Source of the DNA: an uncultured Candidatus Saccharibacteria bacterium
Lineage (GTDB): Bacteria > Patescibacteriota > Saccharimonadia > Saccharimonadales > Saccharimonadaceae
Length of the DNA: 8,069 nt
Direction of reading: 5' to 3'
Assembly (NCBI GenBank): GCA_938036845.1
Contig: CALHWA010000061.1
Coordinates: 1 to 8,069, forward strand
Made by a program: the position numbers and the translations under genes. Position 1 is the first letter of the stretch; each line of letters starts with the position of its first letter. The notes under the pieces are model-generated. The model did not search any database. It was not told the DNA's origin and was given only the letters and a program-made list of their open reading frames with translations. Positions 1 through 5,999 of this stretch are shown here, piece after piece.

Positions 1-529
1 GAAATGCCTCAGCACCGCGCCAGAATGTCTCCCAGTCAGCTGTCATATAGGCCATATCAGCGTGATGGAGTAATTTCGCCTCGGGTGTATCACGTTGCTT
101 GAGTGCGGGTACCATAATTGTGCCCCTAATAGCCCGATCGAGGAAAGCAATATCGTGATTAGTCAGATCAATCTTATTGCTTTTGATATCTTCCTTCATG
201 AGTGCTATTGCATACTCTTCCTTCGTCGGATATGCCCGAGCCGCCTTATCGTCGAAACCAGCATCATGCCAGGCCGCCGCTAAGGCAAGGAGGTCTTCTT
301 GCCATGGAGTGATCACACGCGGATAGCTATCATCAGGCAAAAGTTTCACAAGCTCGCCAACTGCCTCCATCACATCTTTCATGTGGCCAGGATGGTGGTA
401 AGGCAGCTCGGGATAGCGCTCACTAGCGCGATCTACCGACCCTTCAAAGGCTTTTGTATAATGCTCCTTTGACTGGCTAATCGATTCAGGTGCACTATCA
501 ACCTGAGAGTTAGGGAATTTATCAAACAT
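1..529 (-). CDS. HD-domain metal-dependent hydrolase, copy 1 (3' end beyond window)
   Basis: The visible 176 residues begin MFDKFPNSQVDSAPES and run off the window edge, so the C-terminus is missing. The HD-fold metal ligands are readable: H45 and H49 in PYHHPGHM, the H88-D89 doublet in AAAWHDAGFD, and H155/D158 in AKLLHHADM. This pattern resembles the predicted metal-dependent HD phosphohydrolases (COG4339-like: YHxxxH, WHDA, LLHxAD), usually thought to cleave phosphoester or nucleotide substrates; the substrate here is unknown. It is a clear paralogue of the HD protein at 1220-1876, sharing WHDAG, RAI-GTI-VP-L, EAKLLH-AD and DW-TFWRG, but with about 21 extra N-terminal residues. The start is chosen because a consensus promoter ends 10 nt upstream. 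No signal peptide or membrane segment is visible, so it is probably cytoplasmic. I am confident of the HD family and unsure of the reaction. Confidence 0.85.
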   Translation of the reverse strand, partial: MFDKFPNSQVDSAPESISQSKEHYTKAFEGSVDRASERYPELPYHHPGHMKDVMEAVGELVKLLPDDSYPRVITPWQEDLLALAAAWHDAGFDDKAARAYPTKEEYAIALMKEDIKSNKIDLTNHDIAFLDRAIRGTIMVPALKQRDTPEAKLLHHADMAYMTADWETFWRGAEAF

Positions 530-538
530 AGATGTCCT

Positions 539-567
539 ATTATATGGGTAAATTTATCAGTTGTCAA
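539..567 (-). promoter_or_regulatory. Consensus promoter of HD gene copy 1 (near-leaderless)
   Basis: On the minus strand, TTGACA (567-562) and TATAAT (544-539) are separated by exactly 17 nt, a perfect sigma-70-type match. The -10 box ends 10 nt before the ATG at 529, so transcription should start about 3-4 nt before the start codon. The AGGA-like sequence in between (538-535) would then lie outside the mRNA. Confidence 0.8.
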
Positions 568-578
568 CAGAGGTGCCT

Positions 579-599
579 ACACGCCTCAGCTGCACGTGT
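579..599 (-). other. Weak hairpin after the CDP-alcohol-like gene
   Basis: A 5-bp inverted repeat, ACACG (579-583) and CGTGT (595-599), encloses 11 nt containing the palindrome CAGCTG, and begins inside the stop codon. No T-run follows on the minus strand, so it is at best a weak or factor-dependent terminator. Confidence 0.2.
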
Positions 600-1168
600 T
601 ATAACCGACGAACTTTTTTGCCAGTCGGCTTGCCAATTCCACGCAGGTGCGGTACTGTTGTAGCTGCAACAACGCCAGCTGCTATACAGCCTGCGAGGCG
701 CGTCCGCCTTGGATTGCCACGTGCCGTTATAATAGCAAAAGCCGCCGTAGTAATATTAGCGGCTCGTTTGTAGCGCCCACCCTTGGTCACCTCACCAGTT
801 TTTGCCAGGTGGTAGGCATTGGCTGCGCCAGTTGCTGCCTGCCCAAGGGCAACGGCAGCAATTCCCGCGCGCGCCTCAGGGTAGCGCTTGCCTAGCTCAT
901 ACATTACACGCACCACAGCAGCTGTATCCACCACGCCGTCAGTCACACGGCGCAGTGGCGTATCATCAAGAATTTGCCCATCAGCAACATCAGCCACCAT
1001 AAAAGCTGCAAGCGCAGGCCCAATCGGCTTACCATCACGGGCCTGCCGGGCAATATATTCTGCGCCACCATAGCGCAGGGCTGTTAGCCCCACACTCGCC
1101 ATTTCTCTTAGGCGAGATATATGCTGCACATCAGGTTTCTCCGAATTTTTCTGCTCAGGATTTTTCAC
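599..1168 (-). CDS. Small CDP-alcohol phosphotransferase-like membrane protein, degenerate motif
   Basis: 189 aa, with a GTG start and a TAA stop. The CDP-alcohol phosphotransferase family uses D-x2-D-G-x2-A-R-x8-G-x3-D-x3-D to transfer a phospho-alcohol in phospholipid synthesis. Here D60-V-A-D63-G64 and D77-G-V-V-D81 supply all four metal-binding aspartates, preceded by a hydrophobic stretch (GPALAAFMVA). The A-R pair and the later Gly are absent and the spacing is four residues shorter. Weakly hydrophobic, Ala-rich segments follow at about 104-118, 136-147 and 159-171, and the C-terminus is basic (GKKVRRL). I infer a divergent, possibly inactive or re-purposed member; an unrelated Ala-rich membrane protein cannot be excluded. 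It lies between the two HD paralogues. The GTG start fits a -10 box ending 11 nt upstream, and no Shine-Dalgarno is evident. Confidence 0.6.
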   Translation of the reverse strand: MKNPEQKNSEKPDVQHISRLREMASVGLTALRYGGAEYIARQARDGKPIGPALAAFMVADVADGQILDDTPLRRVTDGVVDTAAVVRVMYELGKRYPEARAGIAAVALGQAATGAANAYHLAKTGEVTKGGRYKRAANITTAAFAIITARGNPRRTRLAGCIAAGVVAATTVPHLRGIGKPTGKKVRRL

Positions 1169-1178
1169 ACTATGTGCT

Positions 1179-1184
1179 AGTATC
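1179..1184 (-). promoter_or_regulatory. Probable -10 box of CDP-alcohol-like gene
   Basis: GATACT (1184-1179) matches the -10 consensus at four of six positions and ends 11 nt before the GTG at 1168. A -35 at 17-nt spacing (TAGCAA, 1207-1202) is poor. The position repeats the near-leaderless arrangement of the neighbouring genes, which is the main support. Confidence 0.45.
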
Positions 1185-1193
1185 TCATATTTT

Positions 1194-1217
1194 TTGCATT
1201 GTTGCTACTACATGCAA
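1194..1217. repeat. 6-bp inverted repeat over the -35 region of the CDP-alcohol-like gene
   Basis: TTGCAT (1194-1199) and ATGCAA (1212-1217) form a perfect 6-bp inverted repeat with a 12-nt gap, just after the HD copy 2 stop. On the minus strand it is followed by A residues rather than T, so it is not a terminator for the HD gene. Its place at about -22 to -45 of the predicted start suggests a possible operator. Confidence 0.35.
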
Positions 1218-1219
1218 TA

Positions 1220-1876
1220 TTATTTTGCAGTATGAGCTACTGGCTCTGGCATACGCGCAAATTGCTCCATATGCTGCTGCAGTGCCGCGCAATACTGGCC
1301 AATAACAGATGGAGCAATACCTAGCAGCAAACCATCTGTCTGCATCTCTGCTAAACATATTGCAAAGAAGCGCTGCTGCCTCTGCAAAAACTCTACCCAT
1401 GGGGTATCTGGCTGCTCCTCTACCCGATAATTCATACTCCCCCGCCAAAATGTTTGCCAATCCACAAAGAGAAACCCGATGTCGGCCAAATGAAGCAACT
1501 TAGCCTCAAGGGTGCTGCGCTGCAGTGGCGGTACGACAATCGTGCCAAGAATTGCCCGCTCCACAAAGGCATAGGCCTCGCTATCTAGCTCAAGCCCTTC
1601 TCTTTGGCTGTCTTGTGCAAACAATGCAACCGAGTATGCTTCTTTACACCAGTATTCTTTGGCTGCGGCATGGTCGTAGCCTGCATCATGCCAGGCTGCC
1701 GCTATAACGAGAAGCTTCTGCTGATAAGCGGAGAATGTATATTGAGGTATAAGGCGTATCAGTTCTTTTGTCATTTGCACCACATCATCCATATGTTGCG
1801 TATTATGGTACGGTAGCGATGGATAAGCCTGACGAGCACGCTGTACTGTAGCTGACAATAAAGGGGTGCTATTCAT
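1220..1876 (-). CDS. HD-domain metal-dependent hydrolase, copy 2
   Basis: 218 aa, complete, TAA stop. HD-fold ligands: H24 and H28 in PYHNTQHM, H63-D64 in AAAWHDAGYD, and H129/D132 in AKLLHLADI. The layout matches COG4339-type predicted HD phosphohydrolases of about this length. After residue 145 comes DWQTFWRG and then an amphipathic helical region rich in Gln and Glu (EFLQRQQRFFAICLAEMQ). It has no signal peptide or membrane segment and is likely cytoplasmic. All visible metal ligands are kept in both this protein and the paralogue at 1-529, so both copies are probably active. The substrate is unknown; nucleotide or small phosphoester turnover is an inference from the fold. The ATG is supported by a TTGACA-17-TACGAT promoter ending 11 nt upstream and by the absence of a Shine-Dalgarno. 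Confidence 0.87.
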   Translation of the reverse strand: MNSTPLLSATVQRARQAYPSLPYHNTQHMDDVVQMTKELIRLIPQYTFSAYQQKLLVIAAAWHDAGYDHAAAKEYWCKEAYSVALFAQDSQREGLELDSEAYAFVERAILGTIVVPPLQRSTLEAKLLHLADIGFLFVDWQTFWRGSMNYRVEEQPDTPWVEFLQRQQRFFAICLAEMQTDGLLLGIAPSVIGQYCAALQQHMEQFARMPEPVAHTAK

Positions 1877-1886
1877 AATAGCTACT

Positions 1887-1915
1887 ATCGTATTCCACTG
1901 TTGTCAGTATGTCAA
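1887..1915 (-). promoter_or_regulatory. Promoter of HD gene copy 2 (near-leaderless)
   Basis: TTGACA (1915-1910) and TACGAT (1892-1887) are 17 nt apart on the minus strand. The -10 box ends 11 nt before the ATG at 1876, predicting a leader of about 3-4 nt with no ribosome binding site. Confidence 0.7.
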
Positions 1916-1946
1916 GTTGCTGATATTACGCCAAATCCTCAGCAAC
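1916..1946. repeat. 8-bp perfect inverted repeat abutting the -35 box of HD copy 2
   Basis: GTTGCTGA (1916-1923) and TCAGCAAC (1939-1946) are perfect inverted copies separated by 15 nt. The inner edge touches the TTGACA -35 box directly. No T-run follows on the minus strand, so an operator or activator site is more likely than a terminator, although a stem-loop ending the ruvA transcript is possible. Confidence 0.45.
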
Positions 1947-2172
1947 TATTACACTTCTCACTATTTTTTTCGGTAGAGTGTGATTCCCTTGCATAATAAC
2001 GAGGTTTGGTTCTAGCACTCGGAGATTGGTGTCTTAAGAAAGACGATTGATTTCCCAAAAGGAATTACAAAGGAAATATTAGCCCAAGAAAATAACGTTT
2101 TACTTGTTTAGCACAAGAAATACCTCTTCATCACTAAGAGTTTTGACAATTTACAATGCTAATCAACACGGC
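1947..2172. other. AT-rich intergenic region downstream of ruvA, no confident gene
   Basis: This is the main part of the 296-bp gap between ruvA and HD copy 2. It is clearly more AT-rich than the flanking genes. I find no strong intrinsic terminator for ruvA: only short stems such as CTCTT/AAGAG (2124-2128/2136-2140) and a stem without a T-run at about 2104-2118. On the plus strand, one frame from 1959 to 2162 is broken only by TAG codons (1974, 2013, 2109) and ends in TAA. Its longest open piece (2016-2108) reads like protein (for example EIGVLRKTIDFPKG), so an eroded gene is possible but unproven. Confidence 0.4.
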
Positions 2173-2748
2173 TTACTGCTTCAAAGCCATTGTCACTCGC
2201 TGCGCCGTAGGTAAACTCGTATCGACATGAGCAAGTGCTTTGGTGGCATCTGCCAACGTATAGCCTAGCGCAACCAACGCTTCGAGCGCTTCGTCGTTTG
2301 TATCAAGCTCTGCCTGCACAGGCGCGTCGTGAGTAACATAGTACGTCGGCACGCCCACCTTATCTCGCAGGTCTACCACCACACGCTCAGCAGTCTTTTT
2401 GCCCACCCCACTGGCTTTTTGGATAAAGGCCGCATCGGCATTGGCTAAGGCATTACGCACCTGCTCAGCCTCGCCAAGACTGAGGATAGCCAGTGCCGCC
2501 TTGGGACCTACGCCTTGCACTGTGATGAGCAACTCAAACAGTTTCTTGGCTGCCCGTGACGAAAAGCCAAACAGTTCCTGAGCTTGCTCTCGAATGTGGT
2601 GATATGTATAGAGCTTGACTGCCTCACCAAGCTGCATCGCATCATAATCATGCGCTGCGACCGCTATCTCATAGCCAACCCCCTGCACATCAATGATGAC
2701 ACTACCCGCAAACTTCTCATCAACTTGGCCAGCAATATGAGCAATCAT
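2173..2748 (-). CDS. ruvA: Holliday junction DNA helicase subunit RuvA
   Basis: 191 aa, close to the usual RuvA length, TAA stop. RuvA binds four-way junctions as a tetramer and loads the RuvB motor for branch migration. Domain I is the OB-fold (MIAHIAGQV...GVGYEI, residues 1-63). Domain II carries two helix-hairpin-helix motifs, TVQGVGPKAALAIL (about 76-89) and KASGVGKKTAERVVVDL (about 111-127). Domain III, which contacts RuvB, is the DEALEALVALGYTLADATKAL segment (about 152-172) after an acidic linker. The gene lies 18 bp behind the PBP with GAGGAGG five bases before the ATG, so it is probably translated from the PBP transcript. ruvB is not seen. The identification is firm. Confidence 0.97.
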   Translation of the reverse strand: MIAHIAGQVDEKFAGSVIIDVQGVGYEIAVAAHDYDAMQLGEAVKLYTYHHIREQAQELFGFSSRAAKKLFELLITVQGVGPKAALAILSLGEAEQVRNALANADAAFIQKASGVGKKTAERVVVDLRDKVGVPTYYVTHDAPVQAELDTNDEALEALVALGYTLADATKALAHVDTSLPTAQRVTMALKQ

Positions 2749-2753
2749 CCGCG

Positions 2754-2760
2754 CCTCCTC
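2754..2760 (-). promoter_or_regulatory. Strong Shine-Dalgarno of ruvA
   Basis: GAGGAGG on the minus strand, 5 nt before the ruvA ATG, lies in the 18-bp gap after the PBP stop. It contrasts with the transcript-first genes here, which have no usable site. Confidence 0.85.
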
Positions 2761-2766
2761 AAAGCA

Positions 2767-5295
2767 CTAAAAGTTAGTCCTGAAGAAGTTATTGTTATTG
2801 CCACCAGTATTGTTCTGATTATTCTGCCCAGAACTATCATCGTCGCTCGTACCACCAGTACCAGAACTATCACCACTCGTACCACCGGTGTTACCACTGT
2901 TGCCGGTATTATTGCGGCGGCGAGTATTACCGTTGATAGTCGAGCTATTATCGCTGTCGTCGCTTGTACTGCCAGAGCTCCCTCTACTACTTGACGACCG
3001 GCAGCTTGCGATGTTCTTTGAGTAACGACTGCTGTCAAAGTCTTTTTCGTCAATGGTAATGATGCGCTTTTGCTCAACGTCACAGACACGGATTTGTTGC
3101 TTGGTCGTGGAGCAGTCTGAGCTATTCTTCGAGTACTTCGTGCTGTCGAAGTCATCTTCGTAGATAGACTCCATCTTTTTATCACTGAGGTTACAGACTT
3201 CGATCTTGGTACGCACAACATTACACTGCTTAGTTGGCAACGCGCCAGTTAGGAAGTATTCTTTGTATGTCCCCTTGGCATTCTCGGTAGTAGCCAGGCC
3301 ACCGTCGCTTGTACAGACCGAGCGCTGCACAACACCACTTGGCACAGGGAATTGGGTATTCGACTGGCCTGCTAAGAGTTTCGTCATTGTGTTGCGCCAG
3401 ATTGGTCCTGCCATGTCTGAGCCACCATTTTTCATTGGTGTATTGTCATTATTACCAACCCAAACGCCAACGGCATACTCTGGGTTATAGCCAATTGTCC
3501 ACGCATCTTTGTTATCATTCGTCGTCCCTGTCTTGACAGCCGCAGTATGGCCAGGCACTGTGAGGGTTGAACCAAATACGCTCGCTCGTGCCGAATTATC
3601 GGACAAAATATTTGAGATCAAGTAGGCACCACCTTCGCTAATTGCCCGCTTGCTTGTTGCGTTGGGCCAGCTAACTTTCTTGTTGTATTTGTCATTAACC
3701 TGCTCGATGAGCCCAAGCTCAAATTGCTGCCCTTGGTTGCCAAATGCTGCATAGGCATTAGTCATTTGCGTTAGTGACGCCTCACCGGAGCCAAGTGCGA
3801 GAGACAAACCATTCTTCTCACCTGTTGCTTGAGTAATCGACGAGATACCAAGATTGTTAGCCGTTTGAACCGACTTACTAATACCAAACTTCTTCATGAT
3901 CTCCACGCTCGGGATATTGAGCGACCAACTAATTGCTCGACGCGTCGTCACGCTCCCGTGCCAACGTTTGTCAGCGTTGAGCGGCTGGTAGCCACCGCCA
4001 AAGTCCGTTGGCTTATCTTGGAAAATTGTCGCTGGTGTAATAACCCCCTCGGCTAGTGCCCCTGCATAGTAAATCGGCTTGAAGCTACTGCCTGGCTGGC
4101 GTGGCGTTGTGGCCATATTGACATTACCCCACTGTGGGTTGTTGTAGTCGGCACTACCCACTAGTGCGCGCACCCGGCCTGTCTTAACGTCTATCACAAC
4201 ACCACTTGCATTCGTCCCACCACGGTTATTGAGGTATGGAATCTGCTTGGAGACGTTATCGATCAGCATCTGCTGCGTATCCATATTGAGCGTTGTCTTC
4301 ACCTGGTAACCTGAGCGCATTAACTTACCATACGCATTTTTATCGTCCGCACTGTATAGTTTCTGTTTGAGTTGGTTTATAACCATCTGGGCAAAGTGTG
4401 GCGCAATCGACTTAACGGTATTTGCCGTCGATGCATACGAGAGCTGCTGCGCATACGCTGCGTCTTTTTGCTCATTAGTGATAGCACCCACGTCAACCAT
4501 ACGGCCGAGCACTGTTTTTTGGCGCTGCTTGGCCTTTTCTGGGCTACCACTGATTGGCGAGTAAGCGGTTGGGGCTGGCAGCACACCAACGAGCATAGCA
4601 CTCTCAGCCAACGTAAGGTCCTTTGGTGCTTTACCAAAGTAAATCTTGGCCGCCTCTTCAATACCAAATGAGTCTTCGCCATAATACACAGAGTTGAGAT
4701 ACATCTCGAGGATTTGGTCCTTCGTATAATTCTGCTCGATCGCTAGTGCCACAAACAGCTCCTGGTACTTACGCATAAAGGTCTGCTCGCTTGTGAGGAC
4801 GGTGTTCTTGGCGAGCTGCTGCGTAATGGTCGAGCCACCACCATGGCGCTGGAAGGCTGCCCGGAAGATACCAATTAGACTGAACCCAGGGTGTTTATAG
4901 AAGTCTTTGTCCTCACTAGCCAGGAGTGCATTTTTCATACTGTCAGAGATGTCAGCTAGCTTCACCATATTGCGGTGCTGGGCTCGCCCCACACTATAGA
5001 GCGGCTTGTTGTTGACATCATTGAGGACAATACCAGTGTTGTTGCGGTTCATCAGTCGCTCTTGGTCAGAGATATCACGTGCATAATATAGGTATGTCAA
5101 GATCGGCACAATCAGCAAAAACAGCAAAAACGGCGTCAGGATCACCATCGCCTTCTTCTTTTTGCTCATATTCCAAAACCACAAGAAATGCTTATGCTCG
5201 CGTCTCCGGCGCGGTGGCTTCGACTGGCGAACCTCTCCAAAGTTGGCATATCTGCCCATCCGGGCTGGTTGTTGTCTTCCTCGAGGTAGTTGCAT
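2767..5295 (-). CDS. Class A penicillin-binding protein (bifunctional transglycosylase/transpeptidase)
   Basis: 842 aa, TAG stop. It polymerises and cross-links peptidoglycan at the outer face of the membrane. A basic cytoplasmic N-terminus (KPPRRRREHK) leads to one membrane anchor (about 50-72). The GT51 transglycosylase domain follows: catalytic E128 in ASEDKDFYKHPG, GGGSTITQQLAKN (152-164), RKYQELFVALAIE with E179, and an intact EMYLNSVYYG. The transpeptidase has the SxxK motif S403-S-F-K406 in PGSSFKP, SxN as S458-L-N460 and K588-T-G-T. All catalytic motifs are present. After about residue 690 come two 31-residue Cys-containing repeats and a Ser/Gly/Asn/Thr-rich tail, both extracellular. 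The ATG at 5295 is chosen because an extended -10 box ends 7 nt upstream; the next Met (residue 13) has no Shine-Dalgarno. It is probably co-transcribed with ruvA. Confidence 0.96.
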   Translation of the reverse strand: MQLPRGRQQPARMGRYANFGEVRQSKPPRRRREHKHFLWFWNMSKKKKAMVILTPFLLFLLIVPILTYLYYARDISDQERLMNRNNTGIVLNDVNNKPLYSVGRAQHRNMVKLADISDSMKNALLASEDKDFYKHPGFSLIGIFRAAFQRHGGGSTITQQLAKNTVLTSEQTFMRKYQELFVALAIEQNYTKDQILEMYLNSVYYGEDSFGIEEAAKIYFGKAPKDLTLAESAMLVGVLPAPTAYSPISGSPEKAKQRQKTVLGRMVDVGAITNEQKDAAYAQQLSYASTANTVKSIAPHFAQMVINQLKQKLYSADDKNAYGKLMRSGYQVKTTLNMDTQQMLIDNVSKQIPYLNNRGGTNASGVVIDVKTGRVRALVGSADYNNPQWGNVNMATTPRQPGSSFKPIYYAGALAEGVITPATIFQDKPTDFGGGYQPLNADKRWHGSVTTRRAISWSLNIPSVEIMKKFGISKSVQTANNLGISSITQATGEKNGLSLALGSGEASLTQMTNAYAAFGNQGQQFELGLIEQVNDKYNKKVSWPNATSKRAISEGGAYLISNILSDNSARASVFGSTLTVPGHTAAVKTGTTNDNKDAWTIGYNPEYAVGVWVGNNDNTPMKNGGSDMAGPIWRNTMTKLLAGQSNTQFPVPSGVVQRSVCTSDGGLATTENAKGTYKEYFLTGALPTKQCNVVRTKIEVCNLSDKKMESIYEDDFDSTKYSKNSSDCSTTKQQIRVCDVEQKRIITIDEKDFDSSRYSKNIASCRSSSSRGSSGSTSDDSDNSSTINGNTRRRNNTGNSGNTGGTSGDSSGTGGTSDDDSSGQNNQNNTGGNNNNFFRTNF
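2770..3000 (-). repeat. Low-complexity C-terminal tail of the PBP
   Basis: Residues 766-842 consist almost entirely of Ser, Gly, Asn, Thr and Asp with near-repeats (TGGTSGDSSGTGGTSDDDSSG), ending NNNNFFRTNF. The DNA is correspondingly repetitive (recurring accaccagt and agaactatc blocks), so slippage and length variation between strains are likely. It is probably a flexible extracellular linker. Confidence 0.8.
3001..3204 (-). repeat. Two tandem 31-residue Cys repeats in the PBP C-terminus
   Basis: Residues 698-728 and 735-765 repeat with a 37-residue period. Each starts I-x-V-C, carries a DFDS-x-x-YSKN core and ends in Cys (C701/C728 and C738/C765), so each may form an internal disulfide outside the membrane. 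Two more Cys (C661, C691) lie just before them. I do not recognise a named domain. Confidence 0.75.
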
Positions 5296-5301
5296 AATTT
5301 A

Positions 5302-5330
5302 ATTATACCATCGTTCTGGCGCAATGTACT
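5302..5330 (-). promoter_or_regulatory. Extended -10 promoter of the PBP-ruvA unit (leaderless)
   Basis: TGG-TATAAT (TATAAT at 5307-5302) is a perfect -10 box with a TGn extension; a weak -35 (AGTACA, 5330-5325) lies 17 nt upstream. The box ends 7 nt before the ATG at 5295, so the A of the start codon is the expected first transcribed base. Confidence 0.7.
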
Positions 5331-5458
5331 GAAAACACTAATCTTAGCGCTTTTCTCTCCCTCGTCTCTGATATAGCACACACTCTTGTTACAGTTAGAG
5401 AGCCGCTCTTATAGCTTATTTCTCACCTGACACAGATACAGAAGTACTTCCCAACCAG

Positions 5459-5935
5459 TTAGCTCTGTCGCGTCATAAACGCCGCCATAATCGCTGCCGC
5501 GAGAGCATCTGCACAGTCGTCTGGCTTGGGTACCGTCTGAAGGCCTAGTTGGAGCCGTACCATCTCTTGCACTTGCTTTTTGTCTGCTTTGCCATAGCCA
5601 GTGATTGTCTGCTTGATCTGGAGTGGTGTATATTCCTCAATCCGCAGTCCTGCCCGCTGGCCAGTCAGCAGCGCTACGCCACGTGCTTCGGCTACGCTCA
5701 TAGCGGTAGTTATATTACGAGTAAAAAAAAGCTTCTCGATCGCCATCATCGTGGGCTGTGTCTCTGCAATAATACTCGTAAGGCCATCGAATATCTCACT
5801 AAGGCGCTCTGGTATTGGAGTGTGTGCTGGCGTTGTAATAACACCCGCCGTGACGAGTCGCGTTGCGCCACCATGAGCGTCAATGACGCCAAAGCCAAGG
5901 ATACCAGTACCTGGATCTATACCAATGATTCGCAT
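5459..5935 (-). CDS. ruvC: Holliday junction resolvase RuvC (crossover junction endodeoxyribonuclease)
   Basis: 158 aa, typical RuvC length, TAA stop. RuvC is a dimeric RNase H-fold nuclease that cuts opposite strands of Holliday junctions. It opens MRIIGIDPGTGILGFGVID, giving catalytic D7; E67 lies in MAIEKLFF; the final acidic pair is D140 and D143 in KPDDCADALAAAI. The conserved KQTITGYGKADKKQV segment (about 108-122), which contacts DNA, is intact. All four catalytic acids are therefore present and the enzyme should be active. It follows the surface-protein gene by 63 bp and precedes the PBP by 163 bp. The ATG at 5935 is favoured by a TATACT box ending 7 nt upstream. The identification is firm. 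Confidence 0.97.
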   Translation of the reverse strand: MRIIGIDPGTGILGFGVIDAHGGATRLVTAGVITTPAHTPIPERLSEIFDGLTSIIAETQPTMMAIEKLFFTRNITTAMSVAEARGVALLTGQRAGLRIEEYTPLQIKQTITGYGKADKKQVQEMVRLQLGLQTVPKPDDCADALAAAIMAAFMTRQS

Positions 5936-5941
5936 GATGCT

Positions 5942-5947
5942 AGTATA
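5942..5947 (-). promoter_or_regulatory. -10 box of ruvC (leaderless)
   Basis: TATACT (5947-5942) matches five of six consensus bases and ends 7 nt before the ATG, placing the expected transcription start on the start codon. The -35 region at 17-nt spacing (TAGCAG) is poor. Confidence 0.55.
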
Positions 5948-5970
5948 GCTGAATCTGAGAGCTTCTGCTA

Positions 5971-5987
5971 TATACCGCTATGGTATA
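5971..5987. repeat. Inverted repeat between the surface-protein gene and ruvC
   Basis: TATACC (5971-5976) and GGTATA (5982-5987) form a perfect 6-bp inverted repeat with a 5-nt gap, at about -36 to -52 of the predicted ruvC start. No T-run follows on the minus strand, so it could be an operator or a weak terminator for the upstream gene. Confidence 0.35.
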
Positions 5988-5999
5988 GCTAATGAGACT

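Noticed and set aside
95..283. Short plus-strand ORF inside HD copy 1
   Set aside because: It is antisense to a clear HD-domain gene and lacks a Shine-Dalgarno or promoter.
535..538. AGGA as the ribosome binding site of HD copy 1
   Set aside because: It sits directly after the consensus -10 box and would lie upstream of the expected transcription start.
2104..2140. Intrinsic terminator after ruvA
   Set aside because: Only 5-bp AT-rich stems without a following T-run are present on the minus strand.
2584..3221. Overlapping ORFs on both strands over the PBP tail (Thr/Ile/Val-rich translations)
   Set aside because: These are out-of-frame readings of the simple-sequence DNA that encodes the Ser/Gly/Asn tail.
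5400..5412. Short hairpin (AGAG-CCG-CTCT) after ruvC as a terminator
   Set aside because: The stem is only 4 bp and no T-run follows, so read-through into the PBP cannot be excluded.
5549..5992. Plus-strand ORF of 147 codons opposite ruvC
   Set aside because: It lies antisense to a firmly identified gene, with Cys- and His-rich composition typical of an antisense frame and no motif.
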